From Nisaea acidiphila (GTDB lineage: Bacteria > Pseudomonadota > Alphaproteobacteria > Thalassobaculales > Thalassobaculaceae): DNA of 64,000 nucleotides. The position numbers and the translations under genes are program-made. How positions within the stretch are numbered: the stretch's first letter is position 1; each line of letters begins with the position of its first letter. The notes beneath the pieces are model-generated. The model was not told the origin of the DNA and searched no databases. It saw only the letters and a list, made by a program, of their open reading frames with translations. Positions 1 to 8,853 of this stretch are shown here, piece by piece. The stretch is taken from positions 2,936,001-3,000,000 of the forward strand of contig NZ_CP102480.1 in the NCBI RefSeq assembly GCF_024662015.1, read 5' to 3'.

Positions 1-240
1 GCCGCGAACAGCACCGACCCGGCCAAGTACAAGGGCATGGTCGAGAAGGTCGCCAATGCCCCTGGCGAGAAGATTTTCCCGGGCGAACTCGCCAAGGCGC
101 TCAAGATTCTTGCCGATGGCGGCGACATCGATTATGTCGGCGGCACCGCGCTCGAGCTGATCGCGCCGGGCGAGTCCGCGGGCAGCTTCCGCGAGACCAC
201 CGTCGAAGGCGGTAAGTGGAAGACCGTTGCTTACCACTGA
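1..240 (+). CDS. ABC transporter substrate-binding protein, C-terminal part (branched-chain amino acid type)
   Basis: The open frame runs in from the left edge and stops with TGA at 238-240, so only about the last 79 residues are visible; the start lies outside the window. The visible part reads as the end of a periplasmic type I binding protein (segments such as GDIDYVGGTALELI and a Glu/Gly-rich tail). It is followed by a hairpin and then livG, livF, livH and livM on the same strand, which is the classical order for a Leu/Ile/Val (HAAT) uptake operon in proteobacteria. The family assignment rests mainly on that context. The ligand cannot be told from this fragment; amino acids, amides and urea-like compounds are all carried by such systems. 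Confidence 0.75.
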   Translation, partial: AANSTDPAKYKGMVEKVANAPGEKIFPGELAKALKILADGGDIDYVGGTALELIAPGESAGSFRETTVEGGKWKTVAYH

Positions 241-266
241 TCGGTCGAGCTGAGACATTTACAGGG

Positions 267-295
267 AAACGGTCGGGCGCGAGCCTGACCGTTTT
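267..295 (+). terminator. Hairpin between the binding protein and livG
   Basis: An 11-bp stem (267-277 with 284-294, one G-T pair) encloses a 6-nt loop and ends in TTTT. It sits 26 nt after the binding-protein stop and 19 nt before livG. The short T tract fits partial termination, which would make more binding protein than membrane components, as is common in such operons. Confidence 0.6.
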
Positions 296-313
296 GCCTA
301 TATGGGCTAGTTG

Positions 314-1096
314 ATGATCAAAGTAGAAAACGTCACCAAGCGCTTTGGTGGCATCCACGCCGTCAACGGCGTGTCGCTGGAAATCCAGCAAGGCTCCATC
401 ACCGGGCTGATCGGCCCGAACGGAGCGGGGAAGACAACGCTCTTTAACATCATCGCCGGCGCCTTTCCGCCGACGTCGGGGAAGATCTATCTCGACGGCG
501 ATGACGTGACCGAACTTGAGCCGCATCAGCTCTTTCACAAGGGACTGCTGCGCACTTTCCAGATCGCGCACGAATTTTCCTCCCTGACGGTTCTCGAGAA
601 CCTGATGACGGTCCCGGGCGGGCAGCCGGGCGAGGATTTGCGGCATGCCTGGTTCAATTTCGCCGCAGTGCGCGCGCACGAGGAAAAGGTCCGCGAACGC
701 GCCCGCGACGTCATCGAATTCCTGGAAATCCCGCATCTCGAGAACGAACTCGCGGGCAATCTCTCCGGCGGTCAGAAGAAGCTGCTCGAACTCGGCCGGA
801 CCATGATGGTGGATGCCAAGATCGTCTTCCTCGACGAGGTCGGGGCCGGGGTCAACCGCACCCTGCTGCAGACCATCGCGACCTCGATCCAGCGTCTGAA
901 CAAGGAGCGCGGCTACACCTTCTGCCTGATCGAGCACGACATGGATTTCATCGCCCGGCTCTGCGACCCGGTGATCGTCATGGCCGAGGGCAAGCTGCTG
1001 ACAGAGGGCACCGTCGACGAGGTGATGAACAACGAGGAGGTCATCGAGGCCTATCTCGGGACCGGCCGCAAACACAAGCGGGTGTCGGAGCAATGA
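314..1096 (+). CDS. livG: Branched-chain amino acid ABC transporter ATP-binding protein LivG
   Basis: This is a 260-residue cytoplasmic ATPase subunit. It has a Walker A motif GPNGAGKTT near residue 35, the ABC signature LSGGQKK near residue 150 and a Walker B region reading FLDEVGAGVN. The usual Pro after the Asp-Glu pair is replaced by Val. The switch His is in the segment CLIEHDMDF. The start is the ATG at 314; a TTG codon directly before it (311) is also in frame. The stop overlaps the livF start as ATGA, indicating translational coupling. It would pair with LivF to power the LivH/LivM permease. Confidence 0.93.
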   Translation: MIKVENVTKRFGGIHAVNGVSLEIQQGSITGLIGPNGAGKTTLFNIIAGAFPPTSGKIYLDGDDVTELEPHQLFHKGLLRTFQIAHEFSSLTVLENLMTVPGGQPGEDLRHAWFNFAAVRAHEEKVRERARDVIEFLEIPHLENELAGNLSGGQKKLLELGRTMMVDAKIVFLDEVGAGVNRTLLQTIATSIQRLNKERGYTFCLIEHDMDFIARLCDPVIVMAEGKLLTEGTVDEVMNNEEVIEAYLGTGRKHKRVSEQ

Positions 1097-1797
1097 GCTT
1101 TCTTTCCGCGACCGGCATGACCGGCGGCTATGGCGGGGCCGATATCCTGACCGACTGCAATCTCAGTGTGGAGCGCGGCGAAGTCGCCGTCGTCGTCGGC
1201 CCGAACGGGGCCGGCAAGTCGACGGCGATGAAAGCCGTCTTCGGACTGCTGAACCTGCGCGAGGGCAGCGTTGTTTTCGATGGCGACGACATCACGCGCA
1301 TGGCCCCGCAGGAGCGGGTGCGCCACGGCATGGGCTTCGTGCCGCAGACCCGCAACGTCTTCGTCTCGCTCACCGTCGAGGAAAATCTCGAGATGGGCGC
1401 CTTCATCCGCGACGACGACATCACGGAGTCGAAAGAGCAGGTCTTCTCGCTCTTCCCGATCCTGGCCGAGAAGCGCAACCAGCCGGCGGGCGAGCTCTCC
1501 GGCGGCCAGCGCCAGCAGGTCGCGGTCGGGCGGGCGCTGATGACGAAGCCCAAACTGCTGATGCTGGACGAGCCGACGGCCGGGGTCTCGCCGATCGTGA
1601 TGGACGAGCTGTTCGACAAGATCGTCGAGGTCGCGCGCACCGGCATCGCCATCCTGATGGTCGAGCAGAATGCGCGGCAGGCGCTGGAGATCGCCGATCA
1701 CGGTTTCGTCCTCGTCCAGGGCTCCAACCGCTTCACCGATACCGGCGAGGCCCTTCTGGCGAACGAGGAAGTTCGCCGTTCCTTCCTCGGGGGCTGA
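1093..1797 (+). CDS. livF: Branched-chain amino acid ABC transporter ATP-binding protein LivF
   Basis: This 234-residue ABC ATPase has Walker A GPNGAGKST near residue 37, signature ELSGGQRQQ near 135 and Walker B LLMLDEPTAGVSP. The length and the segment FVPQTRNVFVSLTVEENL are typical of the LivF subfamily. It starts by ATGA overlap with livG and is followed after 3 nt by livH, so the genes are one transcription unit. It acts at the inner face of the membrane with LivG. Confidence 0.94.
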   Translation: MSFLSATGMTGGYGGADILTDCNLSVERGEVAVVVGPNGAGKSTAMKAVFGLLNLREGSVVFDGDDITRMAPQERVRHGMGFVPQTRNVFVSLTVEENLEMGAFIRDDDITESKEQVFSLFPILAEKRNQPAGELSGGQRQQVAVGRALMTKPKLLMLDEPTAGVSPIVMDELFDKIVEVARTGIAILMVEQNARQALEIADHGFVLVQGSNRFTDTGEALLANEEVRRSFLGG

Positions 1798-1800
1798 GCC

Positions 1801-2811
1801 ATGGATATCGCCAACGCATTCGCGCTCCTCAGCAATTTCGTCATCGTCCCGGCCATCGCCTACGGCGCGCAGCTCGCGCTCGGCGCACTCGGAGTCACGA
1901 TCATTTTCGGCATCCTGCGCTTCGCCAATTTCGCGCATGGAGAGCTGATGTCCTTCGGCGCCATGGCGGCGATCCTCGCCACCTGGTTTCTGCAGGCGAG
2001 CGGCGTCAGCATCGATCCGCTGCCGACGGCGCTGCTGGCCCTGCCGGTCGGCATTCTCGCCGCCATTGCCATGGCGCTGCTGACAGACCGTTTCGTCTTC
2101 CGCTTCTATCGCCGTAAACGGTCCAACCCGATCGTGTTCGCCATCGTTTCGGTCGGCGTGATGTTCCTGCTGGCAGGCCTGATACGGATTATCATCGGTC
2201 CGGACGACCAGAGTTTCTCCGACGGCGCGCGCTTCCTTTTCACCGTGCGCGACTTCAAGAAGGCGACCGGCCTCGAGCAGGGGATCGGCGTGAAGCAGAC
2301 CCAGCTGATCACCGTCGTGGTCGCGCTCGTCGTCGTCGCGGCATTGTTCTGGTTCCTGCAGAAGACGCGCTGGGGCAAGGCGATGCGGGCCTATTCCGAC
2401 GATGAGGACCTGGCGCTGCTCTCCGGCATCAATCCGGAGAAGATCGTGACGATCGCCTGGGTGATCTCGGCCGCGCTCGCCGCCATCGCGGGCACGCTCT
2501 ACGGCCTCGACAAGACCTACAAGCCGTTCATCTTCCTGCAGATCCTGCTGCCGATCTTCGCCGCGACGATCCTCGGTGGCATCGGGCAGCCGGTCGGCGC
2601 CGTGCTGGGCGGCTTCATCGTCGCCTTCTCGGAGGTGACGGTAACCTACGCCTTCAAGCGCTTCCTCGCCTATCTCGGCCCGCAGGACTGGGCTCCGGAA
2701 GGGCTCGTCCAGCTGCTCTCCACCGATTACAAGTTCGCGGTGTCCTTCGTCATCCTGGTCGCGGTGCTGCTGGTGCGGCCGACGGGCATCATTCGAGGTA
2801 AGGTCATATGA
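1801..2811 (+). CDS. livH: Branched-chain amino acid ABC transporter permease LivH
   Basis: This 336-residue polytopic inner-membrane protein begins with a hydrophobic segment and carries LivH hallmarks: ITIFGILRFANFAHGE-like sequence near residues 30-45 and the cytoplasmic loop with GKAMRAYSDDEDLALLSGI near 190-210, the EAA-type contact with the ATPases. It is somewhat longer than many LivH proteins (about 290-310 residues) because of an extra loop around residues 110-160. It overlaps livM by ATGA. Confidence 0.92.
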   Translation: MDIANAFALLSNFVIVPAIAYGAQLALGALGVTIIFGILRFANFAHGELMSFGAMAAILATWFLQASGVSIDPLPTALLALPVGILAAIAMALLTDRFVFRFYRRKRSNPIVFAIVSVGVMFLLAGLIRIIIGPDDQSFSDGARFLFTVRDFKKATGLEQGIGVKQTQLITVVVALVVVAALFWFLQKTRWGKAMRAYSDDEDLALLSGINPEKIVTIAWVISAALAAIAGTLYGLDKTYKPFIFLQILLPIFAATILGGIGQPVGAVLGGFIVAFSEVTVTYAFKRFLAYLGPQDWAPEGLVQLLSTDYKFAVSFVILVAVLLVRPTGIIRGKVI

Positions 2812-4106
2812 CGAAGAAGGTCCCCCTCTATTACGGGGCGATGGGGCTGATCCTCATCGCCGTCGGCATTTTCCAGAGCTGGACCGTGGCGTTCGGCATT
2901 CTCAATCTCTGCCTGATCTCCGCCATCATGGCGCTCGGCGTGAACATGCAATGGGGCTATGCCGGCCTCTTCAATGTCGGGATCATGGGCTTTACCGCGC
3001 TCGGCGGGCTTGCCGCCGTGCTGGTTTCCATGGCGCCGGTGCAGGAGGCCTGGTCGGCCGCCGGCGGCGACCTGTTTCTCTCCCTGCTCTGTCTTGCCGG
3101 GACGATAGCGGCGATCCTTTATGCCCGCCGTACGGTATCGCCCGCCCTCAAGCGGTATGTGACACTCGCGTTGCTGGTCGCCGGCTATTTCCTGATCTCG
3201 CATTTCTTTATTCCGGCGACCGAGCGGATCGAGGCGATCGACCCGGCGCTCAGCGGTTATCTCGGCGGTCTCGGCCTGCCGGTGATTCTGGCCTGGCCGA
3301 TCGGCGGCCTCGTCGCCGCGGGCGCGGGCTGGCTCATCGGCAAGATCTCCCTCGGGCTGCGCGCCGACTATCTGGCCATCGCCACGCTCGGCATCTCCGA
3401 GATCATCATCGCGGTGATTAAATACGAGGAATGGCTTTCCCGCGGGGTGAAGAACGTGACGGGGATTCCACGCCCGGTGCCCTACGAGGTCGATCTCGTG
3501 GAAACGGACTGGTTCCTCTCCGCGGTCTCCTCGTTGGGTCTTTCAGACCCGTCCGCTGCGGCGGGCGTGTTCGTGAAGATCTGCTACGCGCTGCTCTTCA
3601 TCGCGGTCCTGGCGGTTATCATGTGGCTGGCCGAACGGGCCCTGCAGTCGCCGTGGGGACGCATGATGCGGGCGATCCGGGACAACCGGGATGCGGCGGC
3701 CGCCATGGGCAAGGACGTGAAGGCGCGCCATCTCCAGGTCTTCGTGCTCGGCTGTGCGGTCTGCGGTGTCGCGGGTGCGATGCTTGCGACACTCGACGGT
3801 CAGCTCACCCCGACCAGCTACATCCCGCTGCGCTACACCTTCCTGATATGGGTGATGGTGATCCTCGGCGGGTCCGGCAACAACTGGGGCGCCGTGCTCG
3901 GCGGTTTTGTGATCTGGTTTCTCTGGATCCAGGCGGAGCCGCTCGGCGCATGGTTCATGACGGTGATCACGATGCCGCTGCCGGAAGAGTCCGGCCTCGC
4001 GCAGCACCTGATGGCCGGATCGGTCTATATGCGCTATCTGCTGATGGGCGCGATCCTGCTACTGGTCATGCGCTTCGCACCGAAGGGGCTGATCCCGGAG
4101 CGCTGA
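2808..4106 (+). CDS. livM: Branched-chain amino acid ABC transporter permease LivM
   Basis: This 432-residue inner-membrane permease is the partner of LivH. The diagnostic LivM stretches are present: MALGVNMQWGYAGLFNVG near residue 45, LRADYLAIATLGISEII near 185-200 and the loop SPWGRMMRAIRDNRDAAAA near 280-300. An inserted hydrophobic region (about residues 75-165) makes it longer than E. coli LivM in that part. It is the last gene of the operon; 70 bp separate it from the convergent gene ending at 4177. Confidence 0.92.
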   Translation: MTKKVPLYYGAMGLILIAVGIFQSWTVAFGILNLCLISAIMALGVNMQWGYAGLFNVGIMGFTALGGLAAVLVSMAPVQEAWSAAGGDLFLSLLCLAGTIAAILYARRTVSPALKRYVTLALLVAGYFLISHFFIPATERIEAIDPALSGYLGGLGLPVILAWPIGGLVAAGAGWLIGKISLGLRADYLAIATLGISEIIIAVIKYEEWLSRGVKNVTGIPRPVPYEVDLVETDWFLSAVSSLGLSDPSAAAGVFVKICYALLFIAVLAVIMWLAERALQSPWGRMMRAIRDNRDAAAAMGKDVKARHLQVFVLGCAVCGVAGAMLATLDGQLTPTSYIPLRYTFLIWVMVILGGSGNNWGAVLGGFVIWFLWIQAEPLGAWFMTVITMPLPEESGLAQHLMAGSVYMRYLLMGAILLLVMRFAPKGLIPER

Positions 4107-4176
4107 ACGTAGCGGAAACTGAACGTACGGGAACCGACCCGCGCCTTCGGCCGGGCCGGTGTTCAAAGCTGAAATC

Positions 4177-4719
4177 TCAGACCCTCTGATTCCGGAGCAG
4201 ATCGACGATTGCATCGGTCAGGCGGATGACGGCTTTTTGAGCCATGTCGCTCTCGCCGCCTTCGGACGGTTCGATCAATGGCGCGACCGCCATGGCCGAT
4301 GCGCTCCAGATCGAGACCGGAAGAGACCCGATCCGCTCGAGGGCGGCTTTCTGGCCGTCGGTCAGGCGGGTGAACATCTCTGCGGGAATCCGGGTCTGGA
4401 AGGAAAGCGACACATAGATCGCGCAGTGGCTCTTCCTGATCGCGAAGGCTTCGTTGCTGATCAGAAGGACGGCAACGAGGCCGGACTCCTCGCTGTCGTT
4501 GATCCCGAGGGAAATCAGTGCAGCATCCAAGTGGTCCTGGAAGTCCTTGAGGCTCTTCTCAAGGTTGCAGGTTTTCTTCGTTTTCGAGTCGAAGACGATT
4601 TTCGACTCTTTATAGGCCACCAGTTCCTTCGCAACAGCCTCGACGGCTTCCGCCTTGCCGGAGATTGCGGCAAGCGCCGCCAGCAGAATGCCAGCCAGTA
4701 TCAGGGTATGCTTCCTCAT
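4177..4719 (-). CDS. Secreted protein of unknown function
   Basis: The predicted protein has 180 residues. It begins MRKHTLILAGILLAALAAIS, a clear signal peptide, so it is likely periplasmic. I chose the ATG at 4719 because AAGGAG lies 8 nt upstream; an in-frame GTG at 4728 is too close to that ribosome site. Two Cys (one in KTCNLEK, one in SHCAIYV) could form a disulfide. No family is recognised. It is transcribed toward livM and separated by 168 bp from the SPFH gene upstream, so it may be the last, loosely linked gene of the minus-strand block or stand alone. Confidence 0.7.
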   Translation of the reverse strand: MRKHTLILAGILLAALAAISGKAEAVEAVAKELVAYKESKIVFDSKTKKTCNLEKSLKDFQDHLDAALISLGINDSEESGLVAVLLISNEAFAIRKSHCAIYVSLSFQTRIPAEMFTRLTDGQKAALERIGSLPVSIWSASAMAVAPLIEPSEGGESDMAQKAVIRLTDAIVDLLRNQRV

Positions 4720-4886
4720 CGGAGCCACTCCTTGCAGCAGTGATGAAACGTTGCGGAAAACGGCCGCATTTAGCCGTGAACGATCCCTTCCGCTAAACCA
4801 ATGCTAGCAGAGCGCTATCCGGTTTTGGAAGCGCAGAGACAGCGACAAGTCGTCATACCGGCAGGGTAACGCCGGATCGAATTGGC

Positions 4887-6137
4887 TTAATTGGATTGAG
4901 GCGGAGGCGAGCTTGCCGGAGCGGGCGTTCCGCTTCCGGTCAGTTTGCCGAGCCATTCGCGAAGCGTGTTCTGCGCATTCGGGTCCGCGACCGGGATGCC
5001 GCCCACCGTCGGCACCGTCCCGGCATCGGTTCCGCTCGGGCCATGCTCCTCTTGGGGGATGTCGGGCGGTGCCGCCGAGTTTTGGCGCAGTGGCGCCCCC
5101 GAAGCCGTAAGAGGCGGCGGACCGGCGAGGGACGGCATCTTGAGCAGATCGCTGCGGGGGCCGAATTGTGTCGGATCGGAGTATCCGGAGGTTTCGCCCC
5201 CTGGCGGCCTCTGAGCAGCCCGTTTTTTCTGATCCTCGCCGATCGTCTCCAGGCCGCTTTCGGTATTGAGGATGATCGGGAGGCCGTTTTCGCCGCCGAT
5301 GATGACGACCTTCGCATTGTTCGACTGCGCGAGCTGCAGGGTCGCCTCGATACCGCGCCAGCGCAGATAGCTCGGCGTGATGCCGGGCGCCACGATTTCC
5401 TGGAAACTGCGGATGCCCTCGGCTTCGATACGCTTGCGCTGGCGTTCCTTCTCCTCGAGGCGGAGACGGAAATCGTAGGCTTCGCTCATATGCCGCACGC
5501 GCTCTTTCTGTTCGATGGCACTGCGCACGAAGCTCGGCAGGGTGATTTCCTCGATCAGCACGTCTTCCAGGTCGACATAGGCCTCCTCGAACGGCACGTT
5601 CGAGGAGATGTTGGCGAGCTTGCTCTGGAAGCGGGTCTGCACGATGGTCTGTACCCGTTCGCGCCGCGTCGAATAGAGGTCCGATGCCTCATTTTCCGAA
5701 ATGTAGGTCAGGATCAGCGTCCGGAGCTGAGGACGCATCAGGGTCTCTTTGTATTGGGGGCCGAGGCTCTTGTGCAGATAGCCCGCATATTGCCGATTGA
5801 TCACGAACCGGCTGGATACGTCCACCGTGATCTCCAGCCCGTCGACGCTGAGGCCCTTGACGCTTTCGTTGATGCGCTGGAGACGCGCATCGTACATGTA
5901 GATCTTGTCCCACGGGAAGATGAAGTGGATGCCTTCGCGAAGCTCCGTATTGGGCTTCGTCACGGTCCCGCCGAAGAAGCGGTACCACATCACCCCGACC
6001 GATCCCGGCGGCACGGTGTAGACGATCAGCGGCCAGAGCACGAGGAGCAGCAGAAGGAAGACCGCACCGGCGGCGAAAAACTCGACCCAGTGCCGGTGCG
6101 TCCAGTTAGACAGCCAGCTGAAGAAGCGCCTAATCAT
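4887..6137 (-). CDS. SPFH/Band 7 (prohibitin-like) membrane protein
   Basis: This 416-residue protein has one N-terminal membrane anchor (about residues 18-42), a Band 7/SPFH domain (about 45-230, with VPPGSVGVMWYRFFGG and GIHFIFPWDKIYMYDARLQ), a charged helical region (about 215-250, EEKERQRKRIEAEG) and a Pro/Gly-rich C-terminal tail (about 295-416). SPFH proteins form oligomeric membrane scaffolds. Its start overlaps the stop of the cyclic-peptide exporter by 8 nt, so the two are translationally coupled. I infer that it organises or protects the exporter; no direct evidence for that is in the sequence. Confidence 0.88.
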   Translation of the reverse strand: MIRRFFSWLSNWTHRHWVEFFAAGAVFLLLLLVLWPLIVYTVPPGSVGVMWYRFFGGTVTKPNTELREGIHFIFPWDKIYMYDARLQRINESVKGLSVDGLEITVDVSSRFVINRQYAGYLHKSLGPQYKETLMRPQLRTLILTYISENEASDLYSTRRERVQTIVQTRFQSKLANISSNVPFEEAYVDLEDVLIEEITLPSFVRSAIEQKERVRHMSEAYDFRLRLEEKERQRKRIEAEGIRSFQEIVAPGITPSYLRWRGIEATLQLAQSNNAKVVIIGGENGLPIILNTESGLETIGEDQKKRAAQRPPGGETSGYSDPTQFGPRSDLLKMPSLAGPPPLTASGAPLRQNSAAPPDIPQEEHGPSGTDAGTVPTVGGIPVADPNAQNTLREWLGKLTGSGTPAPASSPPPQSN

Positions 6138-7848
6138 GGAAGAACTCCGGATCGTAGGCCGCCATCATTCCGTCTTCCATGTGCATCTGCCTGTCGGCCG
6201 CGTCGAAGAACCGGTTGTCGTGGGTGACGGCGATTATAGTGGTACCGCCTGAGCGGAGCATACCCAAAATCTCCCGGTAGAACTTGCGGCGGAACATCGG
6301 ATCCTGGTCGGCCGCCCATTCGTCGAGCACCAGGATCGGACGTTTCTCCAGCGCCGCGGCCAGCAGGGCGAGGCGCTTGCGCTGTCCGGTCGAGAGATCG
6401 ACGGTCGAGAATTTCCGGCCGTCGAACTTCACCTTGCCGAGAATTTCCAGCGTGTGGATCCAGTCATGGACTTCCTCCCGCGCTTCGTCGGGAATTCCGT
6501 AAAGTTCCGAGAACAGATGGAAGTCGCCGAACACCGCCGAGAAGATCTCGCGGTAATCCTGCAGGTTGGCTTCGGGCAGTTGCTTGCCGTCGATCAGAAG
6601 CTGGCCCTCGTGCAGCGGATAGAGCCCGGTGAGTACCCGCAGCAGGGTGGATTTTCCCGATCCGTTGCCGCCGGTGATGAAGAGCACCTCGCCGCGGGTG
6701 ATCGAGAGGTCGATCGGGCCGATGGAGAAGCTGTCGGTCGGGTCGCCGTTGGGAGGATCGTAGCGGAATACGGCTTTGCGCAGTTCGATGGTCTTGAAGC
6801 CGGCGTAGCGTGAGCTGAACCGCTCGCCGGTTTCGGTTATCGGCCGGCCTTCCTCGTCTGTCTCGATCTCGATGCCCGAGAGCTTCTTCAGATGCTTTTC
6901 CAGATCCATGATCGCCTCGGCCGCGGCGGAGGCGTTTTCGAAGATCGGGATCGAGCCGATCAGCCCCGAGATCGGGCCGATGATGAAGAGTACGGCCGTC
7001 GTCGATTTCTGCACCACGTCGGAATAACCGGATGTCAGGATCGGCACGACGAAGACCATTGTGCCAAGCAGCAGATAGAACGCGGTCTGCGAGAAGACGA
7101 AATTCTTCGCCAGAAGGATCTGTGTGTTGCCGCGCATCTCGGAGGCGCGCTCACTGATCTCCTCGATCCGCTGAATGATGGCGCGGGCCTTCGAACGGCT
7201 GAGCTTGGCCTCCTTGAATCCGTCGAGCAGGTCGTCGATCGTCGTATAGACGTCGTTGTCCATCTCGAGGGTGCCCCGGAGGTCGGTGCGGACGGAGTAG
7301 GATTTCTTCCAATAGACCGTGAGCGCCACGGCCATGAAGGCGACCAGTGCGATGAAGGAGGTCAGCGAGATCCACGCGATGTAGAGCGTGGTGAAAAGTA
7401 TCAGGATCGCCATCTGCACGGCGATGGTTACCGTCGAGGCCGATTGCGACAGGGTCTGCATATGGCGGGCGATGCCGCTATATATGACGGCCCGGCCGAG
7501 TTGCTCGACATCCAGCAGTTCACAATACTGGAGCTGGCTGACGATCCGCATCCGGACCCGGTGGATCATCGCCTCCACCTGTTCGGCTGCCTGGGTCAGG
7601 ATCCAGCGCTGAGCGACGACATAGAGCAGCATCGCCGCGGCGAAAAAAACCGCATACAGGGGGCGTGACTCGGACTGTTCCGCATGTTCGGCGGCGGTAT
7701 TGATGATCGCGAGGATCATCGCGTTGCTCAGGCCGGCAACGGCCGCGACCGTCAACGCCCGTCGCGGCGACAGCGTCGCTTCCCGGCGCAGGAACTTGAT
7801 CAGGCCGTTGGACGCGACCAGATCGGCGGCGGCGGAACCGGTGTCCAT
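6130..7848 (-). CDS. Cyclic peptide export ABC transporter (SyrD/PvdE type)
   Basis: This 572-residue half-transporter fuses six membrane helices (about residues 28-330) to a nucleotide-binding domain (about 345-572). The NBD has Walker A GGNGSGKST, the unusual signature DLSTGQRKRLALL and Walker B VLDEWAADQDP. These two variants are typical of the family that includes pyoverdine PvdE and syringomycin SyrD, inner-membrane exporters of nonribosomal peptides or their precursors. Its place in the same divergent block as mbtH and the type II thioesterase makes the NRPS product its likely cargo. Confidence 0.93.
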   Translation of the reverse strand: MDTGSAAADLVASNGLIKFLRREATLSPRRALTVAAVAGLSNAMILAIINTAAEHAEQSESRPLYAVFFAAAMLLYVVAQRWILTQAAEQVEAMIHRVRMRIVSQLQYCELLDVEQLGRAVIYSGIARHMQTLSQSASTVTIAVQMAILILFTTLYIAWISLTSFIALVAFMAVALTVYWKKSYSVRTDLRGTLEMDNDVYTTIDDLLDGFKEAKLSRSKARAIIQRIEEISERASEMRGNTQILLAKNFVFSQTAFYLLLGTMVFVVPILTSGYSDVVQKSTTAVLFIIGPISGLIGSIPIFENASAAAEAIMDLEKHLKKLSGIEIETDEEGRPITETGERFSSRYAGFKTIELRKAVFRYDPPNGDPTDSFSIGPIDLSITRGEVLFITGGNGSGKSTLLRVLTGLYPLHEGQLLIDGKQLPEANLQDYREIFSAVFGDFHLFSELYGIPDEAREEVHDWIHTLEILGKVKFDGRKFSTVDLSTGQRKRLALLAAALEKRPILVLDEWAADQDPMFRRKFYREILGMLRSGGTTIIAVTHDNRFFDAADRQMHMEDGMMAAYDPEFFHD

Positions 7849-7872
7849 TGCGGAACTCCTTCCCGAAGCGGC

Positions 7873-8067
7873 TTAGCTGTCCGCCGAGGAACCGGAAGAC
7901 GCCTTCTTCGGGAAAGGTCTGACCAGCGCGAGAATGAGCCCGACAAGCAGCGGCGTGAAGATTACGCAGCACAGGAAGATTCCGAACGCCCCAATCCGGC
8001 TTTTCCGTCCGGCATAAGCCAGGATCAGGCAGAGCAGCAGATAGATGCCGATAGGGAGTAATTGCAT
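7873..8067 (-). CDS. Small membrane protein, 64 residues
   Basis: The protein has two hydrophobic segments (about residues 3-19 and 26-48) joined by a short basic loop, and a Lys/Ser-rich tail. AGGT lies just before the ATG at 8067. It ends 24 bp before the exporter gene on the same strand. No family is recognised. A small inner-membrane accessory to the exporter is a reasonable inference from position only. Confidence 0.65.
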   Translation of the reverse strand: MQLLPIGIYLLLCLILAYAGRKSRIGAFGIFLCCVIFTPLLVGLILALVRPFPKKASSGSSADS

Positions 8068-8104
8068 GAGACCTGTCCGTCAGGGCGTCGGTTCAGCGCA
8101 GCAT

Positions 8105-8133
8105 CCGGCCGGACGGATACACCGTCCGGCCGG
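8105..8133 (-). other. Perfect 12-bp hairpin between DUF697 and the small membrane protein gene
   Basis: The arms 8105-8116 and 8122-8133 pair perfectly around a 5-nt loop; nearly all pairs are G-C. There is no T tract on the minus-strand side, so it is not a standard Rho-independent terminator. It lies in the 97-bp gap between two genes of the same operon and could stabilise mRNA ends or attenuate read-through. Confidence 0.65.
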
Positions 8134-8164
8134 GCCGGCTGTTCTGTCAGGCGCAGAGCTTGCC

Positions 8165-8650
8165 TTACGCAGCCGCTTTCGCGTTGCTCTTGCCGGTGGA
8201 TTTCTTGACGCCTTCCTCGAACTCGGCCTTGAAGTGATCGCGCATCGCGTCGGGATCGAAATCCAGCACGGTCCCGCCGGCTTCGAAATGCTGCACGAAG
8301 ACCTTGCCGATCGCGTAGGTCGAGGCGCTGGTGAAGACCGGTGCGGTCAGGACGCCAAGCCAGGTGCCGATGCCGGGGACGGCCTTCAGCAGGCTGGAGG
8401 CGCCGCGCGCGAGACCGGCTGGTACCAGGCTGCCGAGCAGGCCGGCAATGATTGTCTTCACGACATTTCGGGAGAACGGAACCTGATAAAGGCTGGCGAG
8501 GTCGCCCACCATTTTGATCTGAATGACGGTGACCGCGGCCAGATCGACCCACGGGACCGGGATGAAGCTCGCACCGGCGGTCCAGCCCATATAAGTGCTC
8601 ACAATGCTTGAGGCCTCGGCGCGGCGAGCCGCCAAAACATCTTCAGTCAT
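8165..8650 (-). CDS. DUF697 (YcjF-like) membrane protein A
   Basis: This 161-residue protein resembles the C-terminal DUF697 domain. It has an N-terminal helix, then IPVPWVDLAAVTVIQIKMV, then PFSRN and a glycine-rich hydrophobic pair of helices (about residues 65-125), ending FVQHFEAGG and an acidic/basic tail. Its best relative inside the window is the DUF697 protein at 37241-38014, which shares IP-P-D-A, VPFS and HFEAGGS/T patterns. GGAGA lies 6 nt before the ATG. The start overlaps the small upstream ORF by ATGA. The function of DUF697 is unknown; it is usually an integral or peripheral inner-membrane protein. Confidence 0.82.
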   Translation of the reverse strand: MTEDVLAARRAEASSIVSTYMGWTAGASFIPVPWVDLAAVTVIQIKMVGDLASLYQVPFSRNVVKTIIAGLLGSLVPAGLARGASSLLKAVPGIGTWLGVLTAPVFTSASTYAIGKVFVQHFEAGGTVLDFDPDAMRDHFKAEFEEGVKKSTGKSNAKAAA

Positions 8651-8853
8651 GATTTCTCTCCAGACGTGATGAAGTCCTGTTTCGCACTAAAATAGTCGGC
8701 TGAGCGACCGTTCCGCTTTGGAGTGCGCTCAGTCCATCGCAGGCCTTTTTCAATCATTTCAACCATATCCGACAGGCCCTGCGAGTACAACAGCTCAGAA
8801 GGTTTTAGCAATTTTGAGTTGCGGTAGGATGAAACTTTCCTCGCCTCCTGCAC
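8647..8853 (-). CDS. Possible small protein, 68 residues
   Basis: This open frame would start with GTG at 8853, inside the end of the esterase autotransporter gene, and stop as ATGA with the DUF697 start. The protein is basic and Ser-rich with no recognised domain. An internal ATG at 8766 would give about 39 residues. Neither start has a clear ribosome site. The support is the coupled stop/start with DUF697 and the need to fill the 144 bp between its neighbours, so it may be only a leader region. Confidence 0.35.
   Translation of the reverse strand: MQEARKVSSYRNSKLLKPSELLYSQGLSDMVEMIEKGLRWTERTPKRNGRSADYFSAKQDFITSGEKS

Noticed and set aside
101-1093. A 330-codon minus-strand open frame opposite livG
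   Set aside because: livG on the plus strand has all ABC motifs and coupled neighbours; the reverse product has no recognisable features.
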